In this document: one piece after another, positions 32,801 to 39,640 of the stretch
How positions within the stretch are numbered: position 1 is the stretch's first letter
Layout of the letters: every line of letters begins with the position of its first letter
Source of the DNA: Cymbomonas tetramitiformis
Taxonomy: Eukaryota; Chlorophyta; Pyramimonadophyceae; Pyramimonadales; Pyramimonadaceae
Direction: 5' to 3'
NCBI GenBank assembly: GCA_001247695.2
Contig: LGRX02035214.1
Span: 16,305 to 80,304, forward strand
DNA: 64,000 nucleotides
The notes under the pieces: model-generated
Database searches by the model: none
Seen by the model: only the letters and a program-made list of their open reading frames with translations
What the model was told of the DNA's origin: nothing
Position numbers and translations under genes: made by a program

Positions 32801-35800
32801 GTGTGGAGCTTGAATATGATGATACACCGTTGGGAGGCAGGCTGATGTGACACCCGTATATGATCACAGGGCGGCTCTGTTGGCATGCCTCGTGCAACGT
32901 GGTGTGAGCTGGGCGGCTTTGCGGGAAACTTGTGGTGGAGGGCGGTTGAGGAGGGGTGCTTGCATGGGAGTTGTATGCTGCAGCGCTGCGTTCTGTAAGG
33001 AGACCGACATGGTCAAGGATAAGTGCTGGCATCCGGAGACCTTGACCGCGGCGGATCGCAAAGAAAGGGGAGTTCCGTTTCGCGACCCGGCGTCCTTGAT
33101 GGACCCTTGCAAGCCCCATCTCGAGGTAGGCGCACACGGGGGGGCGCCCACCGCACTGCGCTCCGAAAACTTGAGGGGTCATCCGCCATAGCAGTTGCAT
33201 CCCGTCAAGTCCGCACTCCCCGGCTGCAGGTAGAGTTGAGGCGGGATTGTTGGGTAAGCGGGCATCCTGAGACGTGGGGATCGCATCCATGGAGAGGGCA
33301 AGCTCGCTCCGGTAGTGACACTGCCCGTCAGCTTCAAACTCGGTGCATTCACTGGGCGCTCATTTTGCCCGAGAAGTGTCAAATCTTTTAACCTGCAGAA
33401 AAGGCATTGTGACAAGTGATCCATGAGGGCCGGGCACGGTGGCCTCCGACCGGCGAGTGGGGGCTTAGGTTCTTGCGAGCGCTGAGTGGAGGCCGGCAGA
33501 GGCGCTCAAAGAGAGCCGACATCCCGTTTCGAGAAGGGGATGGTTGATAAGTCAATTTAAAGAAATGAAGGCAGGCGAGGAGCGGGTAGGTGCAAGAGGA
33601 TAATTCACGTTTTGGTAGGCTTGACGCGGACATTCAGGTGTAGCAAGGAGGTTTTTTGTTGGCCAGGTGCAAGGGTGGATGCGCGGGGTGCTCCGTAACG
33701 CCCTGGTGCTGCACAAGAAGTCGGCGCGCGTCCTCATCCTGCCGCAGCTCAAATGCTATTGTGAACGGTGGCGCACTCCTCCATGCCAACCCATGTTGTC
33801 GCCATGATCTAGATGCACGCGCAAAACTCACCCCCATTCCTCTCCTAGCTCTAGCCCTTTCCACACAGGATAGTGACTAGAGCGTACACACACCTACGCT
33901 ACCGCCAGGGTGCAGGCTGCTCGAGCTGTGTTCTTAGGGCGCCCCCACTGTGGCGCGGTCGTGTTCCCATCGCTTGATGGCTGCCCTCCCGAGCGTTGTC
34001 AGATCAGATCAGTCAATTTCAATCCAGATTGGGCGTAGGCAAGTGAATTTTTTGTGTAGTTTGGGCGACAAACTGAAACAGGATCCAGATTGGGCGTAGA
34101 CTTACAAGGCTAGACGATCTCAAAATCTCCACTAGCCCAACGTGACTAGTCGGGGGAATCAGGGAAACGAACGGTCGATCTGTTGAATGCATGGTGCTGG
34201 TGTCGCCACTCGCGACGTCGCGCCGTGACCTCGTGAGTCGGGTTGACGAGTGACGATTCGGTTACGATGACACTATTCAGACTCGCGACACGTTCGACGT
34301 TGACGATCCGTTTTCGTTTTATACAATGAGACGTCGTGAACTCGTGATTCGTTTCCCGATTCCTTTCTTCGCTTCGCTCATCTGAGTGACAAATGACGTG
34401 GCATATCGTGATGTGACACACGTGCGCCGATCACAACGGCGGTTTGATTAACTTGATCGACTCAGTAAGTAAGTAAGCAAGTAAGTAATTTGCCCAGGTT
34501 TTTCTTCATAAAGAGCTAGCGTTGTATGTATGTATGTATGTATGTATGTATGTATGTATGCTTATCCTTGGACCGACTCCTTTGGCACACCGTACAGTCT
34601 GCGCCAAAGGCACACAGTTCTTCTCCGAGGCGCTCATGGAACAGGCTATGCACTGAAATGCTGCCAAGGTTGTTACAGTGCTGTAAAATAAATTTGAAGC
34701 TGTGCAAATATGCTTCCACGTTTGGCCCCTCTGGCATACTGCAAGAAATTCATTACAAAAATATCAAAGTGAATAAAGTGTACGTTTCTCTATGCAAGCA
34801 AGATTTCTAGTCCACACGTTCAGGGGAAGCCTTAGGTTTCTTGGGAGGCGGGATAAGAGGAGGTACAGGCTGCGGTGTCAGTAACTCATCGTACAACCAA
34901 TCGGGGAGCTCGTCGTTCCCTTGCTCAGGCTCACTGTCACTGATGACGACATACTCGATCACATCAGGTCCACACTCAGGCTTCGGCGACTTGATCTTGG
35001 GCGACTCGATCTTGGGCGACTCGATCTTGGCCACAAGAGGTTTGACAGGTGGAGGTGGAGAAGTTACAACCGCGGACTCGACGTCAGACTCCACCTCTGA
35101 CTCCTCGACGTCAGACTCCTTGGACTTGACAGAAGCCCCTCCTCCAGTTGGCATGCGGGCCCTCTTGACTGTTCTCGCCATCTTGAAAGTAATAACAATT
35201 ATACAAAATAAACAAAAAGATGAAAACAATCTAAGGTGTGGGTCGGGGTGGGTATATGTACCCTTGGGTGCTCTAAAGGAGGGCACGCTTGAAAGTGGCA
35301 CGAGGGGGAATTTGTGTGGGAGCCTCTCTACAGGCCGTGTACCACAGTGCAATATGTGTGTGGGGGTTCGGGGTGGGTATATGTACCCTTGGGTGACCTA
35401 GAGGAGGGCACGCTTGAAAGTGGCACAAGGTGCAATTTCTTCCCAATAATAATATGTGATGCCTAAGCTAAGGTTCTCCACTAGCTAGGCCTTTAGTTAG
35501 AACTGACTAAAGGCCTAGCTAGTGGAGAACCTTAGCTTAGGCATCACATATTATTATTTGGAAGAAATTTCCCCTCGTGCCACTTTCAAGCGTGCCCTCC
35601 TTTAGAGCACCCAAGGGTACATATACCCACCCCGACCCACACCTTAGATTGTTTTCATCTTTTTGTTTATTTTGTATAATTGTTATTACTTTCAAGATGG
35701 CGAGAACAGTCAAGAGGGCCCGCATGCCAACTGGAGGAGGGGCTTCTGTCAAGTCCAAGGAGTCTGACATCGAGGAGTCTGAGTTGGAGTCTGACGTCGA

Positions 35801-38300
35801 GTCCGCGGTTCAGTCAGAGGTGGAGTCTGAGGTGGAGACCGTGGTTGTAACTTCTCCACCTCCACCTGTCAAACCTCTTGTGGCCAAGATCGAGTCGCCC
35901 AAGATCGAGTCGCCCAAGATCGAGTCGCCCAAGATCAAGTCGCCGAAGCCTGAGTGTGGACCTGATGTGATCGAGTATGTCGTCATCAGTGACAGTGAGC
36001 CTGAGCAAGGGAACGACGAGCTCCCCGATTGGTTGTACGATGAGTTACTGACACCGCAACCTGTACCTCCCCTTATCCCGCCTCCCAAGAAACCTAAGGC
36101 TTCCCCTGAACGTGTGGACTAGAAATCTTGCTTGCATAGAGAAACGTACACTTTATTCACTTTGATATTTTTGTAATGATTTTCTTGCAGTATGCCAGAG
36201 GGGCCAAACGTGGAAGCATATTTGCACAGCTTCAAATTTATTTTACAGCACTGTAACAACCTTGGCAGCATTTCAGTGCATAGCCTGTTCCATGAGCGCC
36301 TCGGAGAAGAACTGTGTGCCTTTGGCGCAAAAGACGCTGCACTATGTACCCACGCACGACCAGAAGGCGAATCCCAGATTTCGGAACTTAGGAGCCCATT
36401 GAAAGAGGTTGATACAAGCATCTTCGGCTGAGATCTGAGCTACAACTGCTCACTCACAACCTTTTTGTAGTATTAGAAGTGGTCGAATCTTTAGCATTCA
36501 TATGTTGACCGACAATGAGTGCGCTTGCGCCATGGACCCAGAGCAGCAAGTTTAAGGAAAGCTAATCCGTGGCGGCGAAAAAAAGTCCGCTTCCCAGCAG
36601 GTATCTAGCGCTAGGACAGAGCGTCGGAGGAGGCGGTGTGCACCTGAGCTGCCAGTGGTGAAGGAACGAAGATGTTATCCAGTCATGTGCCCTTGCGGTC
36701 CTCATGCCATACCACGTGCAGGCTCGATGCCCTTCCCACGTCATTCTAAGTCGGCTGGGGGGCACGGGGAGAGCAGCCATTGGTTCATATTGGAGGATGG
36801 GCGGATCCCGGCGGGCCCTATTCAGATGCCCATGCCGTACGAGTGCCCAATGGACCACATCTTTGAGCCGGCCGATTGGTTTAGAAACGGAATTGAATTC
36901 CGCGAGCCTGGTACGTCCCCGCGGCATCGGCGCTCTCCCTGCATGCCCGGTCCACCACGCCCATCCCTCACCACGTCGTGCTATGTTGACCAAGAATTAC
37001 ACGTGGAGAAAACATGAGGTTGCGTGAGGTTGGAGGGTGCGACGGACGCGCGGGCGGGCGGCTGTTGGGGGCGGCATTGGGTGCACAGGGTTCTTGAGAG
37101 ACCACCGGGTGCCAGAGGCGATTACGGGTTCTAAAGTCCGGGTGTTGCTGGACCTACCCCACGGAAGCAGTCCGGTGTTCTCCACGGACCTCTTGCACCT
37201 TGCCAACCAGTCCACCTTCGATCAGGTTCTAGATGCCTTGGATGCGCATCGCATGCAGCACGGCCACCGTCGGGTTGTAGAGGTGGTTGCGCCTCTCTCC
37301 ACCCGTCCATCTCTCTCACTCTCTTTGCATCTGCATTTGAAGTTTTTTAGGGTGTGCCGATGTTTGCACAATGATACGGGGGGGCGCTGGTGCTTTCACG
37401 ATGCTACGGTGGTATTCTGATTGTCGTAAATTGATATGACGATGTGTTGATATTTGCACAAAGGTACGGTTGTGTGCCGATGTTTGTTGGATGATGTGTA
37501 GATGTTTGCACAAGGATACGGTGGTGTGCTGACATTTGCATATTGATATGGTGGTGTGCTGATATTTGCCCATTGATACGGTGGTGCTCCGATGTTTGCA
37601 CACGAGTGTTGGCTTGATTTCATTAAGTGCTTGCATGCAACATTGTATCCCTTCGCGCAAATTGCTTTATAATTTCCCTTTGTGGATATTTGCAACTCTG
37701 TTTATCTCCTTCGAAAAACCGAAATTGACAGCTGCGAGATGTCGGATATCGGAGCAGTTGCTCGGCATTGCCACGTGTCATCATGCAACATTTATAGTAA
37801 GATATCAACATCTCACTTTGGTAAACATATCTAGCGGCTGGGCTTACAAGATGATCTTCTAAGCCATGTCAAACCACGAAGACGTTATAATAATGCATTG
37901 ACGACGGGATTTTTTGCACCGATCGAGGGGCGCATCGCAGAGCCTCCATCCCAGTTGACGGTCGCCTGGGAAGCAGAGTGACAGCTCCCTGCTTGCCTGA
38001 TAGTGAGTAGTATGCCACGAACCGTCCGCAGCAAGCCTGTATGCGTGTGTGTTATGGAGGGGAGAGGGGAGTGGTGACGACAGATTAAGGCGGTTCATCT
38101 GCGGGACCACGTCTCCACATGCCTTTCTACAAGCCAGTCCGATGTGGACCAGTTCAACATGTTGGCCGCCAAGATTCTTGGTGGATGGCTGGTGGAGTTT
38201 TGTAGCCGGGACCGCAACTATCTGATTGCAGAGGTGGCCCCACCTCTGGAGGCACAAGGCAAGGATGTAAAAAATGGTTGGAACTGCTCGTATCCAGGTA
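23832..38300 (+). CDS. GT77-family glycosyltransferase (extensin/hydroxyproline arabinosyltransferase-like), multi-exon
   Basis: Exons by splice motif and phase: 23832-24184, 24729-24923, 26643-26706, 26916-26950, 27227-27461, 27639-27811, 30543-30679, 32454-32586, 32984-33125, 36655-36910 and 37089-37282. All phases match at the joins. A last exon near 38138-38300 is uncertain. The N-terminus has a hydrophobic segment (about residues 17-36), as in type II Golgi enzymes. The nucleotide-diphospho-sugar transferase core follows: 'IMLTFGSSAVSDFILNW', 'AAMDEELLELCRSKGIPSF', 'AFKKMGAVKARL', then the DxD motif in 'DVFISDADVVW' (metal/sugar-nucleotide binding), 'EFNTGMLFLRAS', 'HDQAEFN', 'FLNGHMFF', 'AVHLTYQF', 'GKRQRLREMGMWL' and 'YECPMDHIFEPADWF'. 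The family (XEG113/RRA) adds arabinose to hydroxyproline-rich glycoproteins in the Golgi; the exact sugar here is unknown. A small extra exon at 32651-32697 also fits in phase. Confidence 0.88.
25262..26110 (+). repeat. Minisatellite, 60-bp unit, about 14 copies, in GT77 intron 2
   Basis: The unit contains GTTGATGTTTAGCATCTTGC, AGATCRGTGGCATGTGAA and GTGCCCTAAGGTGCTTTGA. The 60-bp period is a multiple of three and the complementary strand happens to lack stops, giving long repetitive frames of 245 and 92 codons on the minus strand that I do not treat as genes. One copy is shortened near 25815-25860. Confidence 0.97.
27930..28575 (+). repeat. Imperfect minisatellite in GT77 intron (27812-30542)
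   Basis: About 11 copies of a 40-75-bp unit built from GAGATTGAGCTTCCAGCACT, TCTGTCAGTCGCGTGGTTCC and an optional GAGCTGGCAGCTGAAG block. Unit length varies through loss or gain of that block. Confidence 0.92.
29226..29575 (+). repeat. Minisatellite, about 41-47-bp unit, about 8 copies, in GT77 intron
   Basis: The unit contains CACGGATGCGATGTGGTCC and GTCGATGGATGCAGGGTAAT. It lies in the same intron as the arrays at 27930 and 29799. Confidence 0.92.
29799..30283 (+). repeat. Minisatellite, 30-bp unit, 16 copies, in GT77 intron
   Basis: Unit CCGGTCTCCGAGGATGCCGC plus GYCGCAGTCG. Sixteen near-identical copies, one 24 bp long. Because the unit is a multiple of three and GC-rich, several frames on both strands are open (for example a repeated SPVSEDAA). 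The array lies between two phase-compatible exons of the GT77 gene, so I treat it as intronic. Confidence 0.97.
31280..32395 (+). repeat. Minisatellite, about 70-80-bp unit, about 15 copies, in GT77 intron (30680-32453)
   Basis: The unit contains CTTGCTTCAATGCGATTCGC, TACTGCATATAAAGGAGAAG and GCGAGTCTCTTTGGCCTCGC with variable G-runs. Many copies carry CATATAAAGG, a TATA-like word. Confidence 0.95.
33126..34599. other. Intron sequence of GT77 left of the inverted repeat, no gene
   Basis: No supported coding sequence. A pair of direct repeats (ATCCAGATTGGGCGTAG at about 34023 and 34083) and a (TATG)n microsatellite at 34524-34561 are the only features I see. Confidence 0.55.
34524..34561 (+). 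repeat. (TATG)n microsatellite
   Basis: About nine uninterrupted copies of a TATG tetranucleotide, 40 bp outside the left arm of the inverted repeat. Confidence 0.98.
34600..35501. repeat. Left arm of the inverted repeat
   Basis: Outer limit TGCGCCAAAGG pairs with CCTTTGGCGCA at the right end. It includes an internal duplication: a block from GGGGTGGGTATATGTACCCT through GGGCACGCTTGAAAGTGGCAC occurs at about 35244 and again at about 35369. Confidence 0.92.
34807..35181 (-). CDS. Small acidic protein with a histone H3-tail-like N-terminus (left copy)
   Basis: 124 residues from the ATG at 35181. After Met the protein begins ARTVKRARMPTGGGA. Aligned without gaps to the histone H3 tail, 9 of 15 positions agree (A1 R2 T3 A7 R8 T11 G12 G13 A15), while Lys4, Lys9 and Lys14 are Val, Met and Gly and Ser10 is Pro. 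The middle is Ser/Glu/Asp-rich and carries 'KIESP' repeats. Near the C-terminus 'VIEYVVISDSEPEQ' fits a SUMO-interacting motif (hydrophobic core plus acidic Ser/Glu). The tail is Pro-rich. There is no histone fold. The start is set by the ATG shared with the other arm and by the upstream TATA-like segment, although the frame is open further upstream. Inference: a chromatin-acting H3-tail mimic. Chance similarity is the alternative. Confidence 0.6.
   Translation of the reverse strand: MARTVKRARMPTGGGASVKSKESDVEESEVESDVESAVVTSPPPPVKPLVAKIESPKIESPKIKSPKPECGPDVIEYVVISDSEPEQGNDELPDWLYDELLTPQPVPPLIPPPKKPKASPERVD
35615..35628 (+). promoter_or_regulatory. TATA-like promoter element of the right H3-like CDS
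   Basis: GGGTACATATACCC, about 70 bp upstream of the ATG at 35697, is followed by an AT-rich leader. The mirror copy lies at about 35250 and, through a local duplication, again at about 35375 for the left gene. Confidence 0.4.
35697..36122 (+). CDS. Small acidic protein with a histone H3-tail-like N-terminus (right copy)
   Basis: 141 residues, with the same first 15 residues as the left copy. It differs by a few conservative changes (Val/Ile, Val/Leu) and by 16 extra residues in two in-frame insertions: a QSEVESEVET-like segment and one more KIESP unit. Both length differences are multiples of three, which suggests the frame has been under selection. It contains the same SUMO-interacting-type motif VVISDSE and Pro-rich tail. 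A TATA-like word lies about 70 bp before the ATG, and the leader is AT-rich. The protein would be strongly acidic apart from its basic N-terminus. It reads in the same direction as the GT77 host transcript. Confidence 0.62.
   Translation: MARTVKRARMPTGGGASVKSKESDIEESELESDVESAVQSEVESEVETVVVTSPPPPVKPLVAKIESPKIESPKIESPKIKSPKPECGPDVIEYVVISDSEPEQGNDELPDWLYDELLTPQPVPPLIPPPKKPKASPERVD
36182..36329 (+). other. Exon-like segment at the outer end of each arm (mirror copy 34600-34745)
   Basis: An intron-end-like TTTTCTTGCAG precedes an open stretch starting MPEGPNVEAYLHSFKFIL that runs 46 residues to the edge of the inverted repeat in both arms, then continues into different flanking sequence. MPEGP recalls the start of Fpg/Nei DNA glycosylases, but nothing after it does. 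It may be a captured exon or the second exon of the H3-like gene. Function unknown. Confidence 0.35.
37360..37610 (+). repeat. Imperfect tandem repeat, about 38-bp unit, about 6 copies
   Basis: Unit built from GATGTTTGCACAATGATACG and GTGGTGTGCTGAT, diverged between copies. It lies 80 bp downstream of the last phase-confirmed GT77 exon. Confidence 0.8.
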
Positions 38301-39301
38301 CATATGTACTCACAATCCATCGCAGCCAAAGTTCAAGAGAGAGATAGAGAGAGACTCGTTGTGGTATATTTGCGCTTGCCTTGGGAGTGCATGAGAGGAG
38401 GATGGTGTGGAGGTGCATATTATTAACAGGCAAATGGCCAGTCACTTCCAATCCAGTGAGATGGAATAAGGATATCACGGAGGCGAATCGGTTGGCATGG
38501 ATTGGCCCACTGCTCAAATTTTGCCCGGCCAACAGCACAGGCTGAGGAGACCACAACAATGTGCAGCCTGTAGCGCTAATTGATATGCGCATTCTCTTCA
38601 TTGTCAGATTCTTCACTCCTCCGTTAACTCGATCCACTACAATCTCTTCATCATGGAGTCAAATGAGTGACAACAACAAATATTATTTTGGGACAAACTG
38701 TGGTAATGCAAGTATCATATCGCGAGGCTGGTGCCCTCCACAATTTCCATATGGTGTTGGCATGTCGATTTGATAATCTGATGTACACACCGATTCATAT
38801 CATGCGCACACCGATTCATAGCATGCGCACACGCGCACACGCGTGCTCATTGAAAGCAAACCCGTGGCCTATCCAATAGTGGGTTGCATAATTAACAAAT
38901 GATGCCCGAAGCCACTTAGGATTAGTAAGAAATATAGGGATGAGGGTTGAACACACAAGTTAGAACACCTCCGATGTGCCCCCATCAACTGTTCCCTTGG
39001 AAGAGACATCAAATGCCACATCGTGATAGGAAGACGGTTGTTCCCAAAGAGGGGGAGCGCCGGCAAGGTGATTCGATACGGCGCAAAATCCCTATCTACG
39101 TGCGAGGTTCTGCAGCCGAAATACACCAGTGGTATATCGGACTCCGGTTTACGCATTCCCAATGTGCGCTATCTATGGTGAGGCGCCGAGTGCAACTAAG
39201 CCAAGCGTTGACCGGTCAGTCATTACTTAAATATGGCGGGCGTAGACCTCAATTGTTTAATTTTAGGGTCGAAGTTGTCGCTAGACTACAAGAGAGTCTA
39301 C
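38300..39301. other. Intergenic or 3' region of GT77, no further gene seen
   Basis: Only short frames. A repeated CACACCGATTCATA(G/T)CATGCGCAC stretch at about 38788-38840 is a minor repeat. Confidence 0.5.
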
Positions 39302-39640
39302 AGAGCGGTGCACATAGAGTTTTATGTCAAAAGCCATACTTAGTATAAATGTCAACAACTTTCGCACTTTTGAAGATTTTTGAATTCTGACAAGCCAGGG
39401 TGAGTATATGGAACAAATCGAATCTTTCCACCTTCGAGGTTCTTCAAGATTTGCTGCGGGTCGCTAGTAGATACGGTTACACACCGAACCTCACGAAATC
39501 TGGATAGTCAAAATTTTCGCTTTGAGGCTACAATCGCCCTGGTTTCACAGAATTTGAAATTTATTTAAAGAAAACGGCGAAAGTTATTGGATTCTGAACG
39601 AAATATGGATTTTGGAATGAAACTCTATGTGCGCCGCTCT
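39302..39640. mobile_element. MITE-like element with long imperfect terminal inverted repeats
   Basis: The left end AGAGCGGTGCACATAGAGTT matches the reverse complement of the right end (AAACTCTATGTGCGCCGCTCT) with one mismatch. Weaker complementarity continues inward for some 80 bp (for example CAACTTTCGC against GCGAAAGTTATTG). Total length is about 339 bp and non-coding. No clear target-site duplication is visible, so the superfamily is undetermined. Confidence 0.6.

Larger units (their letters stand above)
34600..36329. mobile_element. Large inverted-repeat (palindromic) element inside a GT77 intron
   Basis: Arms 34600-35501 and 35502-36329 are reverse complements with few mismatches. The innermost 110 bp form a nearly perfect hairpin with a 4-6-nt turn near 35501. 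Each arm holds a promoter-like segment, a small CDS reading outward from the centre, and an exon-like segment at the outer end. The left arm is 74 bp longer: it has about 122 bp extra from a local duplication near 35265-35395 and lacks 48 bp of coding sequence. I saw no terminal repeats or target-site duplication outside the arms, so calling it mobile is inference. An inverted duplication of a host or viral segment is the alternative. Confidence 0.7.
35502..36329. repeat. Right arm of the inverted repeat
   Basis: Reverse complement of the left arm, without the duplicated promoter block but with 48 bp more coding sequence. Ends at CCTTTGGCGCA before unrelated flank. Confidence 0.92.

Noticed and set aside
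36192..36330. MPEGP start as an Fpg/Nei DNA glycosylase
   Set aside because: Similarity stops after six residues and the rest of the frame lacks any glycosylase feature.
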